34,446 bases of DNA from a virus, in the IMG/VR virus record IMGVR_UViG_3300046515_000119, positions 1 through 34,446 of that record. The stretch is one strand, 5' to 3'. Position numbers and translations under genes: made by a program. Positions within the stretch are counted from its first letter, which is position 1. Each line of letters starts with the position of its first letter. Under the pieces are notes generated by a model. It did no database searches and was not told the DNA's origin. It worked only from the letters and a program-made list of their open reading frames with translations. Positions 22,507 to 29,520 of this stretch are shown one piece after another.

Positions 22507-22727
22507 GGACGCTTCCCGCCGAGCCCGGCATCTACGCCATCGCCGCACTCTGCTGCGTCCTGGCAGGCCTGCTCTGCCTGCTCGCCTCCGCCGTCACCGC
22601 CATGGCCGAGCACCGAAGGGCCCCCGCCGTGACGCCCGGCCCGCTCGCCGCCACCGAGGACGAGCAGCGCGACCCCGATTACTGCTGGACCTGCGGCCGC
22701 AAGTGCGGCAGCCAGGCCCACCGCTGA
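22503..22727 (+). CDS. Single-transmembrane protein with a CxxC tail
   Basis: A 74-residue protein from GTG 22503 (overlap with the previous stop). One membrane segment (IYAIAALCCVLAGLLCLLA, about residues 10-28) is followed by a cytoplasmic tail ending YCWTCGRKCGSQAHR, a compact zinc-site candidate. It is part of the chain of overlapping small genes. Function unknown. Confidence 0.5.
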   Translation: MRTLPAEPGIYAIAALCCVLAGLLCLLASAVTAMAEHRRAPAVTPGPLAATEDEQRDPDYCWTCGRKCGSQAHR

Positions 22728-22870
22728 TGAGCCCCCGCAGGCCGCTGTGGCGCTACCTCGCCCACCGCGGCGGCCTGCTCTGCTCTCCGTCCCTGCTCTA
22801 TCTCGGCGTGCCGTTCAGCACCGCGCGCCACCGCGCCCGCATCCTCGCCCGCAAGGAGAACGCCCAGTGA
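22727..22870 (+). CDS. Small basic hypothetical peptide
   Basis: A 47-residue protein from ATG 22727, whose A is the last base of the previous stop (TGATGA). It is strongly basic with one short hydrophobic stretch (GGLLCSPSLLYLGVP). The overlap on both sides (next GTG 22867) supports translation. No family recognised. Confidence 0.45.
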   Translation: MSPRRPLWRYLAHRGGLLCSPSLLYLGVPFSTARHRARILARKENAQ

Positions 22871-24486
22871 CCCGCCGCACCATGGCCGAGCGCAAGCGCC
22901 GCGCCGCCGAACGCGCCACCCGCCGCGAGAGCCTGCTCGTCCTGCTCTCGCGCGCCCGCCGCGGCGTACCGCTCACCCCCGCCGAGGCCGGACTCATGTT
23001 CGCCCACGTCGAGGTGGAGCTCGCCGAGGCCGACGAGCTACGCCGCACCGTGCAGGGACAGCAGACCGCCATACAGGCCGCCCACGACCGCACGACCGCC
23101 GCCGAGGCCGCCATACGCGAGGCCGAGGACGAGGCCGAGCGCTTCAAGGCCGACTACCTCAGCGCGTGCCAGACGATCGCTACCATGCACGAGGCCGCCA
23201 CCGGCCGCACCGGCATGGGCCCCCTGCTCGGAGTCGTCGAGGACGTCGCCAGCACCCGCGACGCGTTCCTCGCCCAGCAGGCCCGCGCCGACACCCTCGA
23301 CCGCCTGTGCCGCGAGCAACGGAAACGCGCCGACGACGCCGAGGAGCACCTCGCCGCGTACGTCGACATATTCGGCCCCGACGCCGTCGACGACTTCCAC
23401 AAGATGCAGCACCGGGCCGTAACCGCCGAGGCCGTAACCGCCGAGACGAAACGACTCATGGAGCGCCGCACAACAACGCTCCGCGAGCGCGCCGAGCAGG
23501 CCGAGCGCCGCGCCCTACAACTGGAGAAGGACGCCCGCGACAACGGAGCCGATGCCCACGCCGAGCACCAGCGCGCCAAGGCCGCCGAACGCGCCCTACA
23601 ACGCGTCCGCGACGCCGACTCCCTCGGCGCAGCCCTCGCCGTCGTCGCCGAACACGACGGACTCACCCCCGACGCCGCCCGCCAGTTCGCCGCCGTCGCC
23701 GAGGCCGCCGAGTCCCCCCGCGCACTCCTCGACGAGCAGGCCCGCGCCCACGCAATCGAGTTGGCCGAGTGGAAGCGTCGCAACGCCAACCAGGGCGAGA
23801 CCATCCGCGACATGGGCCGCGCCAATTGGGAGGCACACGAACGCGTCCGCGTTGCCGAGTTCCACGCCGCCGACGCCAAGGAACGCGCCCGAGTGGCCAC
23901 CGTCGCAGCCCTCGCACTCCGCGCCCAGACCCCGGACGCCGCGCAAGCGACCCTCGCCCGCATCCGCGCCGCCCGCACGTGGGGCGAGGTATGGACGCCC
24001 CTCGGCATGTACTACGGCATGACGCCCGAGCAGGCCGGCACCGAGGCCCGCAACCGGCGCACCGAGGCCGAGCGGACCGCCGAGCAGCGCATCGAGGCGT
24101 ACCGCGGTGAAGTCGAGTCCGCCGACGAGCACACCGTGCGCGCCATGGCCGCCCGCGACCGGTACCGGGCAGCGTGGCGCAGCGCCCGCCGCAGGGCCCA
24201 CGCCCACGCCGCCGAGGAGCAGCGCGTACGCGGATGGTTGGAGCACTGGGCCGACCGCGCCCGCACCGCCGAGGGCGACCTCGCCACCATCCGCAACCGC
24301 GACCAGCTCGCCGCCGCCCTGCTCACCATCCGCGACCGAGCGTTCCGCTACCGGGCCGCATGGCACAGCGCCCGCCGTGGCCGCGCTGCCGCCGAGGCCG
24401 CCCTCGCCGCCGAGTTGCCCGACGTCATCGCCGGACAGCAGGCCCGCGCCGCCGACGAAGCCCGCGCCCAGCTCGCCCGCCCGTAG
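22867..24486 (+). CDS. Long coiled-coil protein
   Basis: A 539-residue protein from GTG 22867. Nearly all of it is charged Ala/Arg/Glu-rich helix with heptad-like spacing (AEADELRRTVQGQQTAIQAA, REQRKRADDAEEHLAAY, RAEQAERRALQLEKDARD). No signal peptide, membrane segment or enzymatic motif is seen. Two copies of a short unit (RYRAAWRSARRR at 432, RYRAAWHSARRG at 494) show an internal duplication of 62 residues. It is far longer than the other non-essential-looking genes nearby. It could be a structural scaffold, a condensin-like DNA organiser or a host-cytoskeleton partner; none of these is shown. Confidence 0.7.
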   Translation: MTRRTMAERKRRAAERATRRESLLVLLSRARRGVPLTPAEAGLMFAHVEVELAEADELRRTVQGQQTAIQAAHDRTTAAEAAIREAEDEAERFKADYLSACQTIATMHEAATGRTGMGPLLGVVEDVASTRDAFLAQQARADTLDRLCREQRKRADDAEEHLAAYVDIFGPDAVDDFHKMQHRAVTAEAVTAETKRLMERRTTTLRERAEQAERRALQLEKDARDNGADAHAEHQRAKAAERALQRVRDADSLGAALAVVAEHDGLTPDAARQFAAVAEAAESPRALLDEQARAHAIELAEWKRRNANQGETIRDMGRANWEAHERVRVAEFHAADAKERARVATVAALALRAQTPDAAQATLARIRAARTWGEVWTPLGMYYGMTPEQAGTEARNRRTEAERTAEQRIEAYRGEVESADEHTVRAMAARDRYRAAWRSARRRAHAHAAEEQRVRGWLEHWADRARTAEGDLATIRNRDQLAAALLTIRDRAFRYRAAWHSARRGRAAAEAALAAELPDVIAGQQARAADEARAQLARP

Positions 24487-24493
24487 CCGCCAC

Positions 24494-24519
24494 GGCGCCC
24501 CGCCCCACCGCGGGGCGCC
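24494..24519. terminator. Perfect GC hairpin after the coiled-coil gene
   Basis: GGCGCCCCGC (24494-24503) and GCGGGGCGCC (24510-24519) form a 10-bp stem with a 6-base loop. No T-tract follows; the next gene starts 30 bases later. Confidence 0.5.
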
Positions 24520-24549
24520 CCACCCCTCGACCGCCAGGAGCAGCCGCCC

Positions 24550-25383
24550 ATGAACACCCCGCCCACCGGACACCGCGCCGCCGTCGACCTCGCCGCCATC
24601 CGCGAACAGTGGGGCGACCTGCTCGCCGCCATCGAGCAGCCCCCCGCCGCCGAATGGCCCCCGCGCGAGGCCCGCGGATTCCTCGACCACGCCGCCGCCA
24701 AGCACACCGAGCCCGACCCCCTCGCCCACATAGGCCGGACACCGCTCGTACTCCGCGAGCACCCCGCCCCGCTCAACCTCGACGCCCTCGACGCCGCCGT
24801 ATCCGTCGAGCGCGCCCTGTTCGAGGCGTGCGACGCCGTCGCCTCCCGCATACAGCGCCCCGTACGCCGCCGCCCGTCCCTCAACATCCACAGCTACAGC
24901 AGCCGGACGGCACCCGCGCACCACCCGCGTATGAAGGTCGACCAGGCCGACCGCGACAACCCGGCACGATGGCACTACGCCGCGCCCACCTCGCCCGGAT
25001 CCCGCGCGTACGGCCTGCACTGGGCCGCCGTATGGCTGGAGGGCCGCGCCCTCGACGAGCCCGCCGGCGACCTGTTCACGCCCGTACCGGTGCTCATCCT
25101 CGACGACCTCGCCGCCGTCGCCCACCGCGCCCGGCAGCGCGTCGAGAAAGCGCTCGGCCGCGACGGACGGACGACGACGCTCGCCGAGCCGTGCCCGTGG
25201 TGCAAGGGCGAGTTGACCGCGTCCACGCGGAAGGGGGGCGAGCCGTTCGTGTCCTGCTCGACCGGCGAGGCGTGCGGCGCGCCCGTCCTGCTCGACGCGG
25301 GCCGCCGAACGTGGCGGCATGCCGACCTTGTTGGGTTGTGGGTGGCGCTCGATGCACGCCGACGGGCCGCGGTCGAGGCGTAG
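24550..25383 (+). CDS. Zinc-ribbon protein of unknown function
   Basis: A 277-residue protein from ATG 24550. The first 200 residues are helical (HRAAVDLAAIREQWGDLLAA, AVSVERALFEACDAVASRIQ; later PVLILDDLAAVAHRARQRVE). Residues about 215-245 form a zinc ribbon (CPWCKGELTA, SCSTGEACGA). Proteins of this plan are widespread in actinophage early regions under DUF names (DUF7341-type by my memory). A DNA- or RNA-binding role is possible, but there is no catalytic signature. It ends the second early operon before a strong terminator. Confidence 0.6.
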   Translation: MNTPPTGHRAAVDLAAIREQWGDLLAAIEQPPAAEWPPREARGFLDHAAAKHTEPDPLAHIGRTPLVLREHPAPLNLDALDAAVSVERALFEACDAVASRIQRPVRRRPSLNIHSYSSRTAPAHHPRMKVDQADRDNPARWHYAAPTSPGSRAYGLHWAAVWLEGRALDEPAGDLFTPVPVLILDDLAAVAHRARQRVEKALGRDGRTTTLAEPCPWCKGELTASTRKGGEPFVSCSTGEACGAPVLLDAGRRTWRHADLVGLWVALDARRRAAVEA

Positions 25384-25401
25384 CCGAACCCAACTTGCCG
25401 A

Positions 25402-25432
25402 GGGGCGCCGGAAGTTGACCGGCGCCCCTTTG
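25402..25432 (+). terminator. Terminator closing the second early operon
   Basis: GGGGCGCCGG (25402-25411), loop AAGTTGA, and CCGGCGCCCC (25419-25428) form a perfect 10-bp stem followed by TTTG. Confidence 0.75.
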
Positions 25433-25442
25433 CCCGACCCCC

Positions 25443-25472
25443 TTGTGTACTCAGTACAGGACTAAGTACAGT
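25443..25472 (+). promoter_or_regulatory. Promoter/operator with tandem ACTNAGTACA repeats
   Basis: Two adjoining 12-base units, ACTCAGTACAGG (25449-25460) and ACTAAGTACAGT (25461-25472), match at 10 positions. The first is also part of the near-palindrome TGTACTCAGTACA (25446-25458). TTGTGT at 25443-25448 could be a -35 box. The region follows a terminator and precedes the gene at 25517, so it is a likely regulated promoter. GntR/HutC-type operators often contain GT-N-TA-N-AC cores, so the regulator at 10157 is one suspect. Confidence 0.45.
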
Positions 25473-25516
25473 GGCGGAGCCGGACCACACCCGGCACCCC
25501 GAAGGGAGCACCCCCT

Positions 25517-25846
25517 ATGGACACTTACACCAACGGCCGCAGCATGACCGGCCACTACCGCCGCCCCGGCACCCACACGACCTACTGCGGACGCCACGCA
25601 ATGGCCCGCACGACCGTGCACACCCGCATGTGCCGACCCTGCGTCAAGGCCGAGGCCGCCGACCGTGCCGCCGCGACCGCCACCGCCGAATCGTGGCTCG
25701 ACGCCCCGACCGCCTCGCCCCTCGCCGCCGAGCGCGAGACCGCCGGCACGTGGCGCGCCGAGTGGATCGGCGCCCGCACGCGCGCCACCGCGCCGACCCT
25801 GTTCGACGTCGACCCCGACACCGAACAGGGCGCACTGTTCGCCTGA
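25517..25846 (+). CDS. Small Cys/His-rich hypothetical protein
   Basis: A 109-residue protein from ATG 25517 with AGGGAG upstream. Residues 15-45 contain HYRRPGTHTTYCGRHAMART and RMCRPCVKAE, a possible zinc site. The C-terminus LFDVDPDTEQGALFA is acidic and Phe-containing, like a peptide that docks on a partner such as a sliding clamp or an SSB-interacting protein. It has its own promoter region. Function unknown. Confidence 0.6.
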   Translation: MDTYTNGRSMTGHYRRPGTHTTYCGRHAMARTTVHTRMCRPCVKAEAADRAAATATAESWLDAPTASPLAAERETAGTWRAEWIGARTRATAPTLFDVDPDTEQGALFA

Positions 25847-25892
25847 CACCACCGCCCCGCCGCCCCCGCGACACCGACTAGGAAGACGAGCC

Positions 25893-26291
25893 ATGAACGC
25901 CAACGCCGAGCAGCAGCCCACCGCAACCGAACGGTTCGTCGAGGAGCTACTCGCACTTACGCAGCGGTTCGAGCGAGAACAGGCCGCCGCTCGACGGCAG
26001 AGCGAACCGGCGCCCACAGTGCGCGACCGCCTCAACGACGCCGGACGGAAGCGCCGAGCATGGAAGGCCATCGAGCCCGAGTTGCCCGCCCTTTTCGCCG
26101 AGGCGTCCACGAACGGCCTCGGCAACGGCCGCGGGCTCGGCCCCGAGAGCATCGCCGGAATCGTCGGCGTCACACCGTCCTACGTCTACCGAAAGTTGCG
26201 CGAGCACCGCGCCGCCGAGGCGGACGCCCCGATCACCGGAGACGCTCCGCCCGTCGACGAGCACCGGCTCACCACCCGCGACGACCAGTAG
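25893..26291 (+). CDS. Helix-turn-helix protein
   Basis: A 132-residue protein from ATG 25893 (AGGAAG upstream). An N-terminal helical region (TERFVEELLALTQRFEREQ) is followed by a helix-turn-helix at about 85-110 (GPESIAGIVGVTPSYVYRKL). The Ser/Thr-Pro-Ser-Tyr-Val-Tyr recognition helix is like that of small phage regulators. It may control the late genes downstream or be a terminase-associated DNA binder. Neither is shown. Confidence 0.6.
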   Translation: MNANAEQQPTATERFVEELLALTQRFEREQAAARRQSEPAPTVRDRLNDAGRKRRAWKAIEPELPALFAEASTNGLGNGRGLGPESIAGIVGVTPSYVYRKLREHRAAEADAPITGDAPPVDEHRLTTRDDQ

Positions 26292-26373
26292 CAGCACCGC
26301 AACGAGCGCGGGCCCGTACTGGGGACCACACCCCCGCACGGGCCCGACTAACCACGATGGGAGAACCCCCACC

Positions 26374-26769
26374 ATGGCCACCACCAAGCCTACCGGCGCC
26401 ATGCCGCAGGCCGAACGGCGCCGCCGCGTGCGCCAGCTCGCCGAGCAGCACGTATCCAACCGCGAGATTGCGCGCCGCCTCGGTATCCACCACCGCACCG
26501 TGGCGCGCGACCTCGCCGCGCCGCCCGCGCCAGCCGAGGCGCCACAGACCGCGCCACCCGCCCCGACCAGCGGCGCACGCCCCGCGCCACGCCTCCTTCA
26601 CGACCTCGACCCGCGGCTCATCCAGGACATCAACGTCCTCGCCGACCCCCACACCGGCGCACTCCCCGCGCCACTCGTCCGCGCCATCCGCGCCGCCGCC
26701 GACCACCGCCGCGCCACATGGAACGCCATGGCGCAGCATGGAACGCCGTGGCGCAGCGCCGCACCGTAG
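26374..26769 (+). CDS. Second helix-turn-helix protein (resolvase/LuxR-like motif)
   Basis: A 131-residue protein from ATG 26374. Residues 12-47 hold a Hin/LuxR-like helix-turn-helix (RRRVRQLAEQHVSNREIARR, LGIHHRTVARDL). A Pro/Ala linker and a helical C-terminal domain follow. The last residues are encoded by a 20-base tandem duplication (26718-26757), giving WNAMAQHGTPWRSAAP. It resembles small regulators placed before late genes in Streptomyces phages. A role as late-gene activator is a guess. Confidence 0.6.
   Translation: MATTKPTGAMPQAERRRRVRQLAEQHVSNREIARRLGIHHRTVARDLAAPPAPAEAPQTAPPAPTSGARPAPRLLHDLDPRLIQDINVLADPHTGALPAPLVRAIRAAADHRRATWNAMAQHGTPWRSAAP
26718..26757 (+). repeat. 20-bp tandem duplication at a gene end
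   Basis: Two adjoining copies, 26718-26737 and 26738-26757, differ at one base (CCATGG versus CCGTGG). Because 20 is not a multiple of three, the duplication changed the reading frame at the 3' end of the gene at 26374. Confidence 0.85.
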
Positions 26770-26808
26770 CCGCCGACCGGACGCCGCGCCGCCCGCGCGC
26801 GTACGCAC

Positions 26809-26838
26809 TTGCACCGTGACCATTCCGTGATCTACAGT
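26809..26838 (+). promoter_or_regulatory. Candidate housekeeping promoter for the lipoprotein gene
   Basis: TTGCAC (26809-26814) and TACAGT (26833-26838) are 18 bases apart, a fair match to HrdB-type promoters. They lie in the 231-base gap before the lipoprotein gene. Nothing else coding was seen in this gap apart from the hairpin at 26887. Confidence 0.5.
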
Positions 26839-26886
26839 TGGCCGCGTCTCCGCCGTGCCCGCATACCGGCCGGACGCATGCAGACC

Positions 26887-26923
26887 GAACGCCCCGCCGA
26901 CCACCCCCCACGGCGGGGCGTTC
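26887..26923. terminator. 13-bp hairpin in the lipoprotein leader region
   Basis: GAACGCCCCGCCG (26887-26899) and CGGCGGGGCGTTC (26911-26923) are a perfect inverted repeat with an 11-base loop. It lies between the candidate promoter and the lipoprotein start. It could stop upstream read-through or act as an attenuator. The arm AACGCCCCG returns in the terminator at 27401. Confidence 0.6.
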
Positions 26924-27000
26924 GCATGCACTGTGCAACCATCACGCCCCCCTCACACGTCCCCCTTACCAAACGCTTACCACCCGTGGGGGGAACCACC

Positions 27001-27387
27001 GTGAAGCACCGCGCCACCGCCGCACTCGCCGCCGTCGCCGCGCTCGCAGCGCTCACCGCGTGCAGCAGCAACGACGACAAGCCCGCGCCCGCCAAGTCGA
27101 GCGCCTCGGCCACGCCCGACGCCCTCAAGGCCGCCGGCATCCCGCCGAAGCCCACCGGCCAGGCGCGCACCGCCCTGATTGCCGCACTCCGCAAGGTGAG
27201 CCCCGCCCTGGTCACCGACGAGGCCGACGCCGTCGACAACGCCCGCAACCAGTGCTCGACCGTCAACGGCGGAGGCAACGCCGACAGCAGCGCGCAGGCC
27301 CGATTCACCAGCAGCGCGCACACCGTGAGCGCCGCCGAGGCCAAGCAGATCAACGCTGCGTTGGCCGCGTACTGCGCGACCGCGTAA
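27001..27387 (+). CDS. Phage-encoded lipoprotein (candidate moron)
   Basis: A 128-residue protein from GTG 27001, preceded by GGGGGGAA. The N-terminus KHRATAALAAVAALAALTAC ends in lipobox L-T-A-C, so the mature protein should be lipid-anchored on the outer face of the membrane. A short Ser/Pro/Lys linker leads to a small globular domain with two cysteines (NARNQCSTVNGG and LAAYCATA) that may form a disulphide. Similar secreted domains are familiar in Streptomyces chromosomes. It has its own promoter and terminator hairpins, suggesting expression from the prophage. Superinfection exclusion is a reasonable but untested role. Confidence 0.8.
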   Translation: MKHRATAALAAVAALAALTACSSNDDKPAPAKSSASATPDALKAAGIPPKPTGQARTALIAALRKVSPALVTDEADAVDNARNQCSTVNGGGNADSSAQARFTSSAHTVSAAEAKQINAALAAYCATA

Positions 27388-27400
27388 CGCCCTCGACCAC

Positions 27401-27433
27401 AACGCCCCGTCGCACACCGCGGCGGGGCGTTTC
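27401..27433 (+). terminator. Terminator after the lipoprotein gene
   Basis: AACGCCCCG (27401-27409) pairs with CGGGGCGTT (27423-27431), with an additional inner CG pairing, followed by TTC. It insulates the lipoprotein gene from the genes downstream. Confidence 0.7.
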
Positions 27434-27460
27434 GCATGCCCGCCGACGAAAGGCCCGCCC

Positions 27461-27673
27461 ATGCAGCCCGAAGACATCGAGCACCGGTTCGCGTTCCACG
27501 CGGCGACCACCGCCGAGAAGCGCGACGCGCACACATCCGTACGCCAGGAGTGCCGCCGCCTCGCCGACCACATCAACGAGACGTGCCCCGACGGCCGCGA
27601 GAAGTCCCTCGCGATCACGGCCATCGAAGAGGCGATGTTCTGGGGTAACGCCGCCCTCGCCTGCCAGCAGTAG
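27461..27673 (+). CDS. Acb2/Tad1-like small protein (candidate anti-defence sponge)
   Basis: A 70-residue protein from ATG 27461 with CGAAAGG upstream. It has an N-terminal IEHRFAFHAATTAEKRDAH, a central RRLADHINETCPDGREK and the hallmark SLAITAIEEAMFWGNAALA. The pattern R-E-x-S-L-A-x-T-x-x-E-E-A-M-F-W-x-N-A-A-x-A is the one I know from small phage proteins now named Acb2/Tad1-domain proteins. Members bind cyclic nucleotide signals and so block CBASS or Thoeris defence. It lies after the lipoprotein and just before the terminase genes. The family is fairly confident; ligand and activity are inferred. Confidence 0.72.
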   Translation: MQPEDIEHRFAFHAATTAEKRDAHTSVRQECRRLADHINETCPDGREKSLAITAIEEAMFWGNAALACQQ

Positions 27674-27710
27674 CAGCGGGCCCCCTTGACCGTGCAGGAG
27701 GTGACACCCC

Positions 27711-28235
27711 ATGGCGCGCCCCATCACTGACAGAGACCGCACCGCGGTGCGCCGCCTGCACGGCCAGGGCATGAGTCGCAACGACATCGCCCGCAAGTTG
27801 AAGCGCTCGCCGTCCACCGTGTCGAAGATCGCCGCAGCATTCGAGCCGCCGCTCACGTTCGACCGCGCCGCGGAAGTCGCCGTGGCCACCGAGGTACGGC
27901 GCGCCGACCTCGCCGAACGTCGGACCCGCCTCGCCGTCGACCTCACCGGCGACGCCGAGAAACTCCGCGCCCAACTGTGGGAGCCGTGCACTTACGGCGA
28001 GTTCGCCGGCAAAGACGGCAACTGGCAAGAGACGCACCTCGACCGCCCCAGGTTCGGCGACCAACGGCAGATCATCGCCGCCACCGGAACCGCCATCCAG
28101 CAATCGCTACGCCTCGCACCCGCCGAGGGCAGCGAGGGAGCCGAGCAGGTCAAGAGCATGCTCGGAGCGCTCGGCGAGGCCTTGACCCGCGCAGCCGCCG
28201 ACGAGGACGACGACGGGAGCGCCGACGGGGGGTGA
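27711..28235 (+). CDS. Terminase small subunit
   Basis: A 174-residue protein from ATG 27711 with GGAGGTG upstream. Residues 5-45 are a helix-turn-helix (DRDRTAVRRLHGQGMSRNDI, ARKLKRSPSTVSKI), followed by helical oligomerisation sequence and an acidic Asp-rich end (ADEDDDGSADGG). It should recognise the packaging site on the concatemer and hand the DNA to the large subunit encoded directly downstream. It is the first gene of the packaging-head operon. Confidence 0.8.
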   Translation: MARPITDRDRTAVRRLHGQGMSRNDIARKLKRSPSTVSKIAAAFEPPLTFDRAAEVAVATEVRRADLAERRTRLAVDLTGDAEKLRAQLWEPCTYGEFAGKDGNWQETHLDRPRFGDQRQIIAATGTAIQQSLRLAPAEGSEGAEQVKSMLGALGEALTRAAADEDDDGSADGG

Positions 28236-28239
28236 GCCA

Positions 28240-29520
28240 GTGCTCGACCTCGACGCGCTACCTCTCTCGCGTAAGCAGCTCCGATCGATCGGCCGCGCAA
28301 CGGCGCGCATCAACCTGTGGCACGGCAGCGTCCGTAGCGGCAAGACGATTGCGAGCCTGCTCGCGTTCGTGATCGCCGTCGCGACTGCGGGCCCGTCCGG
28401 ACTCATCCTGATCTGTGGCCGCAGCTTGCAGACCATCGAGCGGAACGTGTTCGAGCCCCTGCAAGACGAGGCCCTGTTCGGCCCCCTCGCCCGGCACATC
28501 CACCACACCCGCGGCGCGACCACCGCAACGATCCTCGGCCGCACCGTCCACCTGATCGGCGCCGCAGACACCCGCGCCGAAGGCCGGTTGCGAGGACTCA
28601 CCGCGCAGCTCGCGTACGTCGACGAGGCCACCCTCGTGCCCGAAGGGTTCTGGACGCAGCTACTCGCGCGTCTCAGCGTCCCGGGCGCGCGCCTGTACGC
28701 GACGACGAACCCCGATTCCCCGCGGCACTGGCTCAAGACCGGATACCTCGACCGCGCCGGCGAGCTGAACCTCAGGGCGTGGCACTTCCGCCTCGCCGAC
28801 AACCCGTCACTCTCGCCCGAGTACGTCGCCGACCTCTCCGCCGAGTACGTCGGTCTGTGGCGCCGCCGCATGATCGATGGGGCGTGGGTTGTCGCCGAGG
28901 GCGCCGTCTACGACATGTGGGACGAGTCCCGCCACGTCGTGACCGCACTGCCCGAGCAGCGCCGCTACTGGCTCGGAGTCGACTACGGCACCACCAACGC
29001 GACGTCCGCGATCCTGCTTGGCGAGGGCGTAGACGACCGCCTGTACGTGTGCGCCGAGTGGCGCCACGACTCCCGCGCCGTCCACCGGCAGATGACCGAT
29101 GCGCAGTACTCCGCAGCGATACGGGCATGGCTCGCCGCATGGCAGCACCCGGACAGCAGCAGCCCGCCCGGCATCGCCCCCGAGTGGACGTTCGTCGACC
29201 CGTCCGCGGCGAGCTTTTCCACCCAGCTTTGGCACGACGGACACCCGGGCCTCGCCCGCGCCAACAACGAGGTACGCGACGGCATCCGATCCGTGGCCGC
29301 CGCCCTCGCCGCCGGCCGCCTACTCGTCCACGAATCGTGTACGGGCCTGCTCTCCGAACTCCCCGGATATTCCTGGGACCCGAAAGCGACCGAGCGCGGC
29401 GAGGACGCCCCGCTGAAGGTCGACGACCACTCCTGTGACGCGCTCCGGTACGCCGTCCATTCCACGGCGCACGAGTGGCGCCACCTACTCACCGCGCCGA
29501 AGGAGGCGACCGACGAATGA
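28240..29520 (+). CDS. terL: Terminase large subunit
   Basis: A 426-residue protein from GTG 28240. The ATPase domain has Walker A GSVRSGKT (residues 29-36), and Walker B LAYVDEA (about 125-131); YATTNPDSPRHW lies beyond. The C-terminal RNase H-like nuclease begins LGVDYGTTN (about 246-254), with further acidic residues (TFVDPSAAS, KVDDHSCDALRY). It pumps DNA into the prohead through the portal and cuts the concatemer. It overlaps the portal gene by four bases. The length is normal for the PBSX/SPP1-type family. Confidence 0.95.
   Translation: MLDLDALPLSRKQLRSIGRATARINLWHGSVRSGKTIASLLAFVIAVATAGPSGLILICGRSLQTIERNVFEPLQDEALFGPLARHIHHTRGATTATILGRTVHLIGAADTRAEGRLRGLTAQLAYVDEATLVPEGFWTQLLARLSVPGARLYATTNPDSPRHWLKTGYLDRAGELNLRAWHFRLADNPSLSPEYVADLSAEYVGLWRRRMIDGAWVVAEGAVYDMWDESRHVVTALPEQRRYWLGVDYGTTNATSAILLGEGVDDRLYVCAEWRHDSRAVHRQMTDAQYSAAIRAWLAAWQHPDSSSPPGIAPEWTFVDPSAASFSTQLWHDGHPGLARANNEVRDGIRSVAAALAAGRLLVHESCTGLLSELPGYSWDPKATERGEDAPLKVDDHSCDALRYAVHSTAHEWRHLLTAPKEATDE

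Noticed and set aside
26809-27000. N-terminal extension of the lipoprotein from position 26809
   Set aside because: It would bury the signal peptide; the hydrophobic segment and lipobox fit only a start at GTG 27001, and a hairpin lies in the extension.
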